Part shown: positions 1-8,255 of the stretch, one piece after another
Layout: every line of letters begins with the position of its first letter
How positions within the stretch are numbered: position 1 is the stretch's first letter
From: Thalassotalea_B piscium_A
Lineage (GTDB): Bacteria > Pseudomonadota > Gammaproteobacteria > Enterobacterales > Alteromonadaceae
Assembly (NCBI GenBank): GCA_049347715.1
Contig: CP186339.1
Location: 1,612,001 to 1,676,000, forward strand
Length of the DNA: 64,000 nt
Reading direction: 5' to 3'
Notes under the pieces: generated by a model
What the model was told of the DNA's origin: nothing
The model's input: the letters and a program-made list of their open reading frames with translations, nothing else
Database searches by the model: none
Made by a program: the position numbers and the translations under genes

Positions 1-678
1 CAAAAGCTCAGTGATTATCAACATCCGTATTTAGTGAAGTTGAATAAAGGCACTGTGACCTACAAAGGGGTAAATGTCTTTGAAAACTTAGATGTGTCGA
101 TTAAACCTTTACAACATACCTTAATTACAGGGGCTAACGGCAGCGGTAAATCGACACTGATACAACTTATTACTGGTGATTGCACCCAATGTTACAGCAA
201 TGATATTCAAGTATTAGGGTATCAACGTGGTTCAGGAGAAAGTATTTGGGAGCTAAAAAAACATATGGGGATCGTCAGCTCTGAATTACATCGTCAATAC
301 CGAGTCAACAATGATTTATTAACGGTAGTTGTTTCGGGTTTTTATGATTCTATCGGTCTTTATCAACAAGCTGAGCATGCACATATTAAAATGGCTCGTC
401 AGTGGTTGGATAAAATTGGTTTATTAGCCCATCAACACACGTTATTTAGAAATTTAAGTTACGGTGAACAACGGTTAGCATTAATTGCAAGATCATTGGT
501 TAAGTCGCCTTATTTATTGATATTAGATGAACCTACTCAAGGGCTAGATGAACTTAATCGGCACAGATTACTTAATTTTTTAGTGCTACTAGCTGAACAA
601 AAACATAGCACTATGATATTAGTCAGTCATCGTAAGGATGAGTATTTACCTATATTTAAACAACATATTAAATTGTAG
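1..678 (+). CDS. modF: ModF-like ABC transporter ATP-binding protein (3' part)
   Basis: The reading frame is open to the left edge of the window, so only the C-terminal nucleotide-binding domain is visible. It shows Walker A (GANGSGKST), the conserved GDxxQxYSND and RGSGExIW stretches, a signature region (LSYGEQRLAL), Walker B (LLILDEP) and the H-loop (VSHRKDE). These match the second ABC half of E. coli ModF, a double-ABC ATPase encoded with the molybdate transporter genes whose exact role is unclear. No membrane segments are seen. A GTG at 34 could be mistaken for the start, but in-frame codons continue upstream of it. No modABC genes are in the window. Family assignment is strong; involvement in molybdate transport is inferred. 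Confidence 0.85.
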   Translation, partial: QKLSDYQHPYLVKLNKGTVTYKGVNVFENLDVSIKPLQHTLITGANGSGKSTLIQLITGDCTQCYSNDIQVLGYQRGSGESIWELKKHMGIVSSELHRQYRVNNDLLTVVVSGFYDSIGLYQQAEHAHIKMARQWLDKIGLLAHQHTLFRNLSYGEQRLALIARSLVKSPYLLILDEPTQGLDELNRHRLLNFLVLLAEQKHSTMILVSHRKDEYLPIFKQHIKL

Positions 679-691
679 TGATCGTAAATAA

Positions 692-759
692 ATGGTGAAC
701 GATACTGGGTTTGAACTGCTGACTTGGTGCGGGTGGTAAATAGTAGAAGGTGTTTTGAC
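692..759 (-). repeat. Solitary tRNA-Val 3'-end-derived repeat
   Basis: This stretch matches the tandem units at 11054-11455 almost base for base. It begins with the reverse complement of a tRNA-Val 3' end (CCA, acceptor 3' strand and T-arm, with one change in the acceptor stem) and continues with the same non-tRNA tail (GACTTGG, GCGGGTGGTAAA, AGTAGAAGGTG). It lies 14 bp after modF, in the same orientation as the array 10.3 kb away. No complete tRNA is present here. Confidence 0.85.
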
Positions 760-1043
760 CTTTACTTGTTTGTAGAACATATTTTACTAGCATATAAAAT
801 CAATGTTGATACATTGATGGTTAAAGTTAAATACAGTATTCGCACCGATTCTTAAAAGAACTCCTATTGAGTTGCATTCTCAGATATTAGAAAAATTGAG
901 TTTTCTTGATAGTTTCAATATCAATTTATTCTATTTGAACTTTCAACTCATACGATTCACTGATTTCCATTGCAAAATCCTCTGCATACAATCCAAGAAA
1001 AAGATAAATAAATGCTACTCTTTTAGTGGGGTATTGGTACGTT
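760..1043. other. Intergenic gap, nothing recognised
   Basis: This is A+T-rich sequence between the solitary repeat and the 3' end of the LysR gene. A 76-codon open frame (872-1102) crosses it, but it lacks a ribosome-binding site, has no recognisable protein features and runs into the LysR gene on the opposite strand. I see no tRNA, clear terminator or transposase remnant. Confidence 0.5.
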
Positions 1044-1964
1044 TCACAACTGCAAAAGACTGGATTCTGGCAACTGAGAAATTTGATGTAGACTACTTAT
1101 AACAGATATCAGCGCAGTTGGTTTAACATGCGTCTTTGAATATAACAAAGTTACTGGTCTTAGCCATGAATATTTATGTTCAGCGATAATTTTTAGTTGT
1201 CCTGATAAGATATATTCGTTTATTAATACTTTAGGCAATATGGCAACTGCATCAATAGCTTTCAGTATTCCTACTGCAAATTCTACGGAGGTCGTATAGG
1301 TTACATCTTCTGGGATACTTATCCCATTCATAAGAAAAGTTTGAGATATTTCTGGTGTCAATTCTCCAAGGTTTCTACCAATCACCCAAGGGGAATTCAA
1401 TAGGTCAGTGATATCATCACTATTTGTTGAACATATAGGGTGGTTTTGTCCAACTACAATACAAAATCTCTCATATCCTAAAATTTCTTTCTCCATTCCT
1501 GGATTATCAATCCCTTCTGTGTCAACACCTATAATAAGATCAATCTCTCCGGTAATAACTTCAGCTGCCATGTCTTTCATGATCCCTGAAAAAACTTCAA
1601 GTACTATTTTAGGATGGTCCTTTCGAAGAGCTACAGCAACCATTGGAAGCAGTGTTTTTGCCGCAACGGGACCTACTCCTATTTTAATACGACCTTCTGA
1701 AGCGTGTTTAATTAAAATCAATTGTTCTGAAAAAGACTCCAACTGTCTATCAATTGTATCAACATGTTGTAAAAGTAACTTGCCGACACTAGTAGGTCTG
1801 ACGATTGTTCCTCCTCGTTCTAAGATAGGCATACCAATAAAGTCTTCCAAGTTCGAAATGCTTTTACTAATTGCCTGTTGAGTTCTCCCCAGAATGCTAG
1901 CTGCATCTGAAAAACGACCTGTTTTTACTACGGTTTTAAAATAACGGAGTTGGCGTAATTCCAT
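1044..1964 (-). CDS. LysR-family transcriptional regulator
   Basis: This 306-residue protein has the LysR layout. Residues 1-60 form the winged helix-turn-helix (MELRQLRYFKTVV at the start, then AQQAISKSISNLE-type recognition helix residues), followed by a linker helix. Residues about 90-295 form the periplasmic-binding-protein-like effector domain (GRIKIGVGPV opens it). Length is typical for the family. The gene is transcribed divergently from the flavoprotein gene at 2097, and a perfect palindrome (1981-2001) lies between them. By the usual LysR arrangement it most likely activates the catabolic cluster at 2097-10723 in response to a pathway compound and represses itself. The effector is unknown. 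The ATG at 1964 has GAGAA just upstream. Confidence 0.93.
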   Translation of the reverse strand: MELRQLRYFKTVVKTGRFSDAASILGRTQQAISKSISNLEDFIGMPILERGGTIVRPTSVGKLLLQHVDTIDRQLESFSEQLILIKHASEGRIKIGVGPVAAKTLLPMVAVALRKDHPKIVLEVFSGIMKDMAAEVITGEIDLIIGVDTEGIDNPGMEKEILGYERFCIVVGQNHPICSTNSDDITDLLNSPWVIGRNLGELTPEISQTFLMNGISIPEDVTYTTSVEFAVGILKAIDAVAILPKVLINEYILSGQLKIIAEHKYSWLRPVTLLYSKTHVKPTALISVISSLHQISQLPESSLLQL

Positions 1965-1980
1965 AACATTCTCAATTTAA

Positions 1981-2001
1981 GCTACAACTTTTAATTGTAG
2001 C
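1981..2001. promoter_or_regulatory. Candidate LysR operator palindrome
   Basis: GCTACAA and TTGTAGC form a perfect inverted repeat around a 7-bp A+T-rich centre. It sits 17 bp before the lysR start codon and 95 bp before the GTG of the first cluster gene. LysR regulators typically bind such interrupted palindromes in the divergent promoter region of their own gene and its target. Binding by this LysR protein is inferred from position and symmetry only. Confidence 0.6.
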
Positions 2002-2096
2002 AATGAAAATTTGTTGTTTGCAAGGCGATTTTGAAACGTGCTTTAATTAATTTCAAGTTATTTAAGACATTTCTAAAAGGTACAGGAGATATAATT

Positions 2097-3602
2097 GTGG
2101 CAAGTTTAACAAGCATAAAAGAATGGCATGATGAAACTGATATTTTGATTTTAGGTTTCGGATTAGCTGGAGCTTCCACAGCTATTGAGGCTCGTGACAT
2201 AGATCCTGATGCAGACATTCTTATTGTCGAAAAAATGGATGAAGCTAATGTAGGTGGAAATTCTCGTGTTGCAGGTCAATCTTTATTGATGTCTGAAGAC
2301 GTTGAAGCGCTGATTAGTTATTATGAAAAAATGAGTTACGCCAATCCTATTCCACCTGAAATGCTTAGAGAGTGGGCAGTACGTATGGTGGCGTTACGTC
2401 CTTGGATAGAAGCTAGAGCAAAACAAGCGGGTTCTCAGTTCGTTTTAGGTACAGGCTTTACCGATCGCGCTGCTGTACTGGAATTTCCAGAGTATGGTGC
2501 GGAAAATGCAATTGCTCATACCGCAACTATTTTACCTATACCCAGTGGTGTTTGGTTGGCGTTTAAAAAAAATGTAGACCAAAGAAATATACGCACTTTA
2601 TTTGAAGCACCTATTGTTGATCTTATTCAAGACCCTGACACGATGGAAGTGTTTGGAGCAGTTGTTGAACACAATGGTGTCAAAAAGGCGATTAAAGCTA
2701 AACGCGGTGTTGTTATGGCTACCGGAGGATTTGAAAATAACCTTCAAATGCAACGAGATTACTTCGGTTTAGCTGAAGCTTATGCCTTAGGCACACCTGG
2801 AAATACTGGTGATGGCGTAAAAATACTACAAAAAGCCGGTGCCGATATGTGGCATTTAAGAAGTCAGGGCCAACCAGGCGGCATTTGGCCTGGTTTTAAA
2901 GTTCCAGAATATGACACGGTTTACTTACGTCAGATATTTTTTCAGACATTCAGCTGGATTGAAATAGCGGCTGATCATAAACGTTTTTATGATGAAACAG
3001 CTGAACTACAACTGACTCATTATAAAGAGAAAAAACATGGGCACTACGTAGATACCCCACATGCAGCATCAGGCCCAGTTCATATGATTTTTGATGAATT
3101 TACGCGAGAAAATAACTGCCTTGTTATTAAATTTATGGGGTGGAATGGCGTTGTCAGGGATCACGAGTGGAGTGAAGATAATTCAGCTGAAATTGTTTCA
3201 GGCTTAATTTTTAAAGCTGACTCAATTGAAGAGCTTGCTGAAAAGATGGGCAGACCTGTCGATGAAGTAGTTAAAACCGTTAATGAGTACAATCACGCTT
3301 GCGAGAGTAAACAAGACTCACTTCATAATCGTCGTCCAGAAACCCTTCAGCCTATAAATCAAGCGCCATTTTATGCCATTCGAGTGGTTCCCGCAATTGT
3401 GTGCACCGGTGGTGGAGCCCGTCGAAATATTGAATCTGAGGTTTTAGGTCATCATGAACAGCCAATTCCACGTTTATATGAAGCTGGCGAGCTGGGTTCT
3501 ATGTTTTCGCAATTATACCAAAATGGTTCTTATTTGACTGAAGCTATGATCAGCGGCAGGGCTGCGGGTAAAAATACCGTTAAAAGCGAACCTTGGTGTT
3601 AA
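2097..3602 (+). CDS. FAD-dependent oxidoreductase (fumarate reductase / ketosteroid dehydrogenase-like)
   Basis: An FAD_binding_2 family flavoprotein of 501 residues from the GTG at 2097. An N-terminal dinucleotide-binding motif (GFGLAGAS) follows DILIL, then VEKMDEANVGGNSRVAGQS binds the FAD adenosine side. A C-terminal FAD segment reads YEAGELGSMFSQLYQNGSY followed by SGRAAGKN. Relatives include 3-ketosteroid dehydrogenases, urocanate reductase and soluble fumarate reductases, which add or remove hydrogen across a C=C bond next to a carbonyl. The frame opens earlier, at a TTG at 2031, but AGGAG at 2084-2088, 8 nt before GTG 2097, favours the later start. First gene of the cluster, divergent from lysR. 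The substrate cannot be read from sequence. Confidence 0.85.
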   Translation: MASLTSIKEWHDETDILILGFGLAGASTAIEARDIDPDADILIVEKMDEANVGGNSRVAGQSLLMSEDVEALISYYEKMSYANPIPPEMLREWAVRMVALRPWIEARAKQAGSQFVLGTGFTDRAAVLEFPEYGAENAIAHTATILPIPSGVWLAFKKNVDQRNIRTLFEAPIVDLIQDPDTMEVFGAVVEHNGVKKAIKAKRGVVMATGGFENNLQMQRDYFGLAEAYALGTPGNTGDGVKILQKAGADMWHLRSQGQPGGIWPGFKVPEYDTVYLRQIFFQTFSWIEIAADHKRFYDETAELQLTHYKEKKHGHYVDTPHAASGPVHMIFDEFTRENNCLVIKFMGWNGVVRDHEWSEDNSAEIVSGLIFKADSIEELAEKMGRPVDEVVKTVNEYNHACESKQDSLHNRRPETLQPINQAPFYAIRVVPAIVCTGGGARRNIESEVLGHHEQPIPRLYEAGELGSMFSQLYQNGSYLTEAMISGRAAGKNTVKSEPWC

Positions 3603-3659
3603 ATTTTATGCGGAACGATAAGTTCCGTTATTGTTTTTATATAGAGTGATAAGGTACTT

Positions 3660-3869
3660 ATGAGAGTTATTACACCAGCAATGAAGCTTGACGTTCACCT
3701 AACAAGTTCCGAGGTAAAAGATGGGAATATTGTTATGTCAGGCATGAGCGGCGTTATGCAATGTGAAACCGTCATGCATCCTAAAGAAGTGTTCCAACTA
3801 ATGAAGCTGATGCTTAAGGCACAAATCATCAAGGTCTTATTTAAGCAACTTTTTACATTTAAAAAGTAG
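3660..3869 (+). CDS. Small protein of unknown function, 69 aa
   Basis: A 69-residue frame starting with ATG after GATAAGG, placed with normal operon spacing between two flavoprotein genes (57 bp after the first, 52 bp before the next). The protein begins MRVITPAMKLDVHLTSS, is Met-rich, and has a basic hydrophobic C-terminus (LFKQLFTFKK). No signal peptide, Cys cluster or known domain is seen. The end could be a truncated or frameshifted remnant of a longer protein. I consider it probably real because of its start signal and position, but I do not recognise a family and infer no function. Confidence 0.5.
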   Translation: MRVITPAMKLDVHLTSSEVKDGNIVMSGMSGVMQCETVMHPKEVFQLMKLMLKAQIIKVLFKQLFTFKK

Positions 3870-3921
3870 ATGATTCAATGAATATATTCGTTATAAAAAT
3901 ACTGATATAAAGGATTGAAAT

Positions 3922-5496
3922 ATGACTATTCCACAAGACTTAAAGAAAAACTATACCGATATTGTTGGTGCAGATAATGTCACTGATGATTTACTAGAAC
4001 GTGAGTACTTTTCACATGATGTGTTTAGCATAGATTCTTTGGCTGCCGTAGTTGTATCCCCAGAAAATGCTGAACAACTTTCAAAAGTTGTCGCCGAATC
4101 CTTCAAGCATAAACGTCAAATGAGTGTTCGAGGCGGTGGAATGTCTTATTCTTCTGGTTATACGCCTACATCAGATGATGTAACTTTGCTTGATCTTTCC
4201 AGAATGAATCGAGTTTTGGAAATCAATCAACAAGACATGTATGTGACTGTCGAAAGTGGTATTAGTTGGAGTAAACTTCATGAAACTCTTAAAGAGTATG
4301 GTTTAAGAACCCCTTACTGGGGAACGCTTTCTGGGATCAATGCTTCGGTTGGCGGAAGCATTTCACAAAATAGTATTTTCTGGGGTTCCGGTGAATACGG
4401 TTCATCTGCGGATTCGGTTTTGAGTCTCGAAGTTGTTCTCAGTGATGGTAAAATTATCAAAACAGGCTCAGCGTCTAAAGCTGACACACTGCCTTTCTTT
4501 CGTCATTACGGACCAGATCTGACCGGTTTATTTACTGGTGATTGTGGTGCTCTAGGTTTCAAAGCTGCTGTAACCCTACGATTAATCCCTGAATATGAAG
4601 CCCGAGCTTACGGATCTTTCTCATTTACCAATGAGCAAGACATGCTAGAGGCAATGACAAGTATATCAAGGAAAAACCTAGCCAAAGAATGTTTTGGTTT
4701 TGATCCATACCTTCAAGAACAACGAATGAAACGTGAAAGTTTAAGCCGTGATGCTTCACAATTATTGGGTGTATTAAAAAATTCTGGTGGACTCAAAGAG
4801 GGAATGAAAAATAGCATCGGCTTAGCTTTATCTGGCCGTCGCTTTATGAAAGAAGTGAGTTGGTCATTTAACGTTATCGTTGAGGAAAGAACTAAAAATT
4901 CTGCTCAAGATGCGCTAAACAAAATTTTAGACATTATTAAGCTCAATAATGGAACCATTTTGGCTGATAGTATCCCTAAATTAATTCGTAGCAACCCCTT
5001 TGGTCCAGTGAACAACATGGTCGGCCCTAATGGTGAACGTTGGGTTCCGGTACATGGTTTAGTACCTCACTCAAAATCACTTGAAATCTTTAAAAAGCTT
5101 AATGATTTATTTGCTAGTCATCAGCAGACGATCGACAAATACAATATAGGTGTCGGTTATTTGTTCTCAACTGTATCCACAACCTGCACTGTAATAGAGC
5201 CTGTTTTCTTTTGGCCAGATCAACTCGAAGAAATACATAAAAGAAGTTTAGAACCAGCACACTTAAAGAATTTAAAAGGCTTTAAAGCTGATGAAGATGC
5301 CCGTGATGCAGTTAAAACTATTCGTCAAGAGGTCGCTAAATTATTCTTGGCTTCAGGTTCGGTCAACCTGCAAATCGGTAAATCATATCCTTATAAAAGT
5401 GAAATCGCTCCGGCTAATTTTGGGTTGTTATCGCTAATAAAATCTCATCTTGATCCACACAACTTGGTTAATCCGGGAGTACTCGGATTAAATTAG
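3922..5496 (+). CDS. FAD-binding oxidoreductase, VAO/PCMH family
   Basis: This 524-residue protein has the FAD_binding_4 (PCMH-type) fold. The pyrophosphate-binding loop is RGGGMSYSSGY at 70-80, followed by LLDLSRMNRVLEI, VESGISWSKLHETL and the GGSISQNS stretch. The C-terminus DPHNLVNPG is typical of this superfamily. A Met stands where many covalent members carry the FAD-linking His (GGGHS), so FAD is probably non-covalent. Relatives oxidise alcohols, hydroxy acids or para-alkylphenols such as vanillyl alcohol or p-cresol. ATG at 3922 follows AAAGGATTG. With the downstream aldehyde dehydrogenase, an alcohol-to-aldehyde-to-acid sequence is plausible, but this is inference. Confidence 0.85.
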   Translation: MTIPQDLKKNYTDIVGADNVTDDLLEREYFSHDVFSIDSLAAVVVSPENAEQLSKVVAESFKHKRQMSVRGGGMSYSSGYTPTSDDVTLLDLSRMNRVLEINQQDMYVTVESGISWSKLHETLKEYGLRTPYWGTLSGINASVGGSISQNSIFWGSGEYGSSADSVLSLEVVLSDGKIIKTGSASKADTLPFFRHYGPDLTGLFTGDCGALGFKAAVTLRLIPEYEARAYGSFSFTNEQDMLEAMTSISRKNLAKECFGFDPYLQEQRMKRESLSRDASQLLGVLKNSGGLKEGMKNSIGLALSGRRFMKEVSWSFNVIVEERTKNSAQDALNKILDIIKLNNGTILADSIPKLIRSNPFGPVNNMVGPNGERWVPVHGLVPHSKSLEIFKKLNDLFASHQQTIDKYNIGVGYLFSTVSTTCTVIEPVFFWPDQLEEIHKRSLEPAHLKNLKGFKADEDARDAVKTIRQEVAKLFLASGSVNLQIGKSYPYKSEIAPANFGLLSLIKSHLDPHNLVNPGVLGLN

Positions 5497-5559
5497 TTAA
5501 TTTTATTAGGGTCTGCAAAGCCCCTTACATTCAACCAAATTCTATAACTGGAGTTAAGT

Positions 5560-6678
5560 ATGTCTAAAACAAAATTAGTCAAAATAAGTCTATTAATTAG
5601 TAGTTTTTTACTTTTTTCAGTACCGGCTGCATCAAAAAATACGCCAATTCAATTAGTGCACCCTGATGGTAGCTATGACACAGTTCCACTAGAAAAAGAC
5701 ACTGTAGTCATTAAAATTGTTCAAACTAGTGTTAATAACATCCAAGAGTTTGATGATCCCAGTACTGCTTTAAAAGCTAATCTCGACAAGATGATTGAAT
5801 ACGCCAAAAAGGCTTGCTCTACCGGGAAAAAGCCTGATTTCATTTTGTACAACGAATTCCCATTGACTGGTTATTCTTTTGGCGATAGGGAAGAAAAGTT
5901 AAAATACACCATTAATATTCCTGGACCAGAAACCAAGGCTCTGGGTGAAATTGCCAAAAGTTGCGACACTTACCTCATATTTGGTAGCTATGCCCAAGAT
6001 GCTGAATGGCCTGAGCATATTTTAAGTATTAATACAGTTCTGGATCGTAAAGGTAAAATAGCTAAAAAGTTCTGGAAAACTCGAAATGTTAAAAGAATTT
6101 TTGAAAACGGTGAAATCCCTACAACGACTATTGAATCTGTTAGAAACAAATACCGTGAAAAATATGGTATTGAAGAAGAGTTCCCTGTTTTAAGAACTGA
6201 GTTTGGGAATATTGCCGTGAGTACTGTTCAGCTAGATCCGCTAGTATTTGCCGCATTCGCAATGCGAGGTACAGAGATCATGTTCAGGACATCTACTTTA
6301 TTTTCTGAAGCCGATGTCAAAGCAATCGCAGCATTTAATAACTTCTACTCCGCCATGTCTAACATTACTCTGCCCGAAGATAGTGAATGGGCACCAATGG
6401 GAGGCAACTCCCTAATTGTATCACCAAAAGGTGAGACGATGGCGCAAGCTAAAGGTAACGTTGATGCTATTATCGAAGCAGAAATTCCCATTGCCCAATT
6501 TAGAAAATCCCGAACAATCCCAAGATACCCTGTTGAAGTTGTTGCACCGATATTTTCTCAGTATCAACAGGAAATCCCTCTTAACCATATGGATATTGAT
6601 CGTAGTAAATTGCCATCCACACGGAAAGATATGAAGACTTTATTGGACCAAAAAAGTCGATGGATAAATAAACATTAG
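5560..6678 (+). CDS. Exported nitrilase-superfamily protein lacking the catalytic Cys
   Basis: A carbon-nitrogen hydrolase fold protein of 372 residues. An N-terminal signal peptide (hydrophobic LLISSFLLFSVPAAS, residues 11-25) predicts export, which is unusual because most nitrilase-superfamily enzymes are cytoplasmic. Of the Glu-Lys-Cys triad, Glu99 (NEFPLTGY) and Lys173 (FWKTRNV) are present. In the nucleophile motif (AVSTVQLDP) Ser221 stands where Cys is expected, as judged by aligning the following Pro and the AMRGTE stretch. It may be a serine variant, or a non-catalytic binding protein. ATG at 5560 follows ACTGGAG. It lies between the VAO-type oxidase and the MFS transporter. Substrate unknown. 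Confidence 0.75.
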   Translation: MSKTKLVKISLLISSFLLFSVPAASKNTPIQLVHPDGSYDTVPLEKDTVVIKIVQTSVNNIQEFDDPSTALKANLDKMIEYAKKACSTGKKPDFILYNEFPLTGYSFGDREEKLKYTINIPGPETKALGEIAKSCDTYLIFGSYAQDAEWPEHILSINTVLDRKGKIAKKFWKTRNVKRIFENGEIPTTTIESVRNKYREKYGIEEEFPVLRTEFGNIAVSTVQLDPLVFAAFAMRGTEIMFRTSTLFSEADVKAIAAFNNFYSAMSNITLPEDSEWAPMGGNSLIVSPKGETMAQAKGNVDAIIEAEIPIAQFRKSRTIPRYPVEVVAPIFSQYQQEIPLNHMDIDRSKLPSTRKDMKTLLDQKSRWINKH

Positions 6679-6764
6679 AAAAATTTAAATGGTTATAAAA
6701 ATTCGATATTAGCTAATAGACCTTCTATGTTTTCGATAATTTATAAGGTCTTACAGGATAAAAA

Positions 6765-8003
6765 ATGAATAAATATTACCCTTGGATTGTTGCAGCACTT
6801 GCCTGTTTAATTCTCATGATCAGTAACGGCTTAACCATTACAGGTTTACCTATTCTTGACGAATCAATTATTAAAGAGTTTGGTTGGTCTAGGGGAGAAT
6901 TAAAATTTAGGGATATGATCACCTTTATCGTAGCAGCTTTGTCTGCACCGCTTGCAGGCGCTTTCATTGATCGTTATGGGGTAAAGTTGAGTTTTATTAT
7001 TGGCTGGACAATATTAGCAATTGGATATTTCCTCTATAGCCACCTTGAAAGTTTGACTGGCATGTATGGAATACATGTTCTTTTTGGTTTTGTGCTCGTT
7101 TTCTGCGGACTTAACCCTGTAGTTATTTTTGTTTCTCAATGGTTCAAAGAGAAACGAGGTGCAGCAATTGGTATTGCATTAATCGGTAGTAGTTTGGGGG
7201 GAGCGATTTTCCCCCAGATTGGTAACTATATTAATGAATCCCTAGGTTGGAGGTTTGTATTTCGAATTGAAATAATGATCCCACTTGTCTTACTTATCAT
7301 CACCATGGTGTTAATTAAAAACAACGCAACGGCTAAAGCTGCGAATGAAGGAAAATCAGCTACTGAGGGCAAACTCCCTCAAACAGATGCAAGCTATTCT
7401 GCTGCAATTAGATCAAGATCGTTCTGGTGTCTTTCGATTATTGCAATGACAACTTATTATTCTGTTCTAGGTGTCCAGGCTCATTTGTTTTTACACATGA
7501 GGGACATGGATTTCTCCGCTTCTGAGGCCGCTAATGCAATTACCATATTTTTTATTTTTGCAGTAATAGGGAAATTCATTTTTGGATTCATGGCGGATAT
7601 ATTCAACGATAAATTTGTTTTTTTACTCAACATAGTTTTAATGTTTTTGGGAACCTTATTATTAATAACCCAAAAACCCTCTTTAATAACTGCTGCTACT
7701 GTCTGTTTTGGTCTAGGTTGGGGCGGGGTTTACACTATGATTCAACTTACCGCTGTCAATACTTTTGGCTTAAAGTCTGCCGGAAAAATATTAGGAACCA
7801 TTACCGTGATGGACGCATTGGGAGGCGGTTTAGGGATTTGGTTAACGGGTGTTCTATATGGATTAAATAATTCTTATGACATTGCATTTTTTGTGTTTTT
7901 GGCCCTAATCACTGTTGCATTGGTATGCATCATTTACCTCCCTAAGCGCACTGAAAAAACACAAGAAGTTCAAAAGGATTTTAAAAAAATTCAAATTAAA
8001 TAG
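6765..8003 (+). CDS. MFS transporter
   Basis: This 412-residue polytopic membrane protein shows about twelve hydrophobic segments in two halves, with the cytoplasmic loop near residues 185-205 (charged, KAANEGKSATEGK). The MFS motif A region is visible after TM2 (GAFIDRYGVKLSF) and its repeat in the second half (GFMADIFNDKF). It most resembles the monocarboxylate/oxalate-formate branch of MFS carriers. ATG at 6765 follows ACAGGATA. It lies within the catabolic cluster after the exported nitrilase-like protein and probably imports the cluster's substrate. The direction of transport and the substrate are inferred from context only. Confidence 0.87.
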   Translation: MNKYYPWIVAALACLILMISNGLTITGLPILDESIIKEFGWSRGELKFRDMITFIVAALSAPLAGAFIDRYGVKLSFIIGWTILAIGYFLYSHLESLTGMYGIHVLFGFVLVFCGLNPVVIFVSQWFKEKRGAAIGIALIGSSLGGAIFPQIGNYINESLGWRFVFRIEIMIPLVLLIITMVLIKNNATAKAANEGKSATEGKLPQTDASYSAAIRSRSFWCLSIIAMTTYYSVLGVQAHLFLHMRDMDFSASEAANAITIFFIFAVIGKFIFGFMADIFNDKFVFLLNIVLMFLGTLLLITQKPSLITAATVCFGLGWGGVYTMIQLTAVNTFGLKSAGKILGTITVMDALGGGLGIWLTGVLYGLNNSYDIAFFVFLALITVALVCIIYLPKRTEKTQEVQKDFKKIQIK

Positions 8004-8031
8004 ATCCTTAGAATTTCGTGAATGAATAATA

Positions 8032-8222
8032 AACCGTAATGAAGTAGATGTGTGGTTTCAAAATGAAGTCAGCTTTGGGCCGAAAAAATACCACAACACG
8101 CTTTTGGTCAGGAAAATTTACAAGGCTACAAGCGTTTAAACGGCAGTAATTGAATATGTTTATTTGTTAGTGCCGTATATTCTACAGCGGGAACTACCGA
8201 AGCATATATCGCATATTACACC
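8032..8222 (+). pseudogene. IS630-family transposase relic
   Basis: No intact gene lies between the MFS transporter and the second nitrilase homologue, but the gap encodes a broken transposase. One frame from 8032 reads VDVWFQNEVSFGPK. After a one-base shift in the A-run at 8083-8088 the next frame reads NTTTRFWSGKFTR. A third frame from 8163 reads FVSAVYSTAGTTEAYIA. In order these match the IS630/Tc1-mariner transposase core (V-W-F-Q-D-E-A-R-F-G, then NTTTRxW, then YLFGAVxPxTGxTEA). Two frameshifts and missing ends show long decay. No terminal inverted repeats were identified. Confidence 0.75.
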
Positions 8223-8255
8223 TAATATTACTTGCACAATTTTAGGAGATTTTTT

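Noticed and set aside
872..1102. 76-codon plus-strand frame near the left repeat
   Set aside because: No ribosome-binding site, no protein-like features, and it overlaps the 3' end of the LysR gene on the other strand.
1408..1881. 157-codon plus-strand frame
   Set aside because: Antisense shadow of the LysR gene, which has clear family features.
2031..2096. Upstream TTG start for the first flavoprotein gene
   Set aside because: The extra N-terminus has no family similarity, and GTG 2097 has a good ribosome-binding site.
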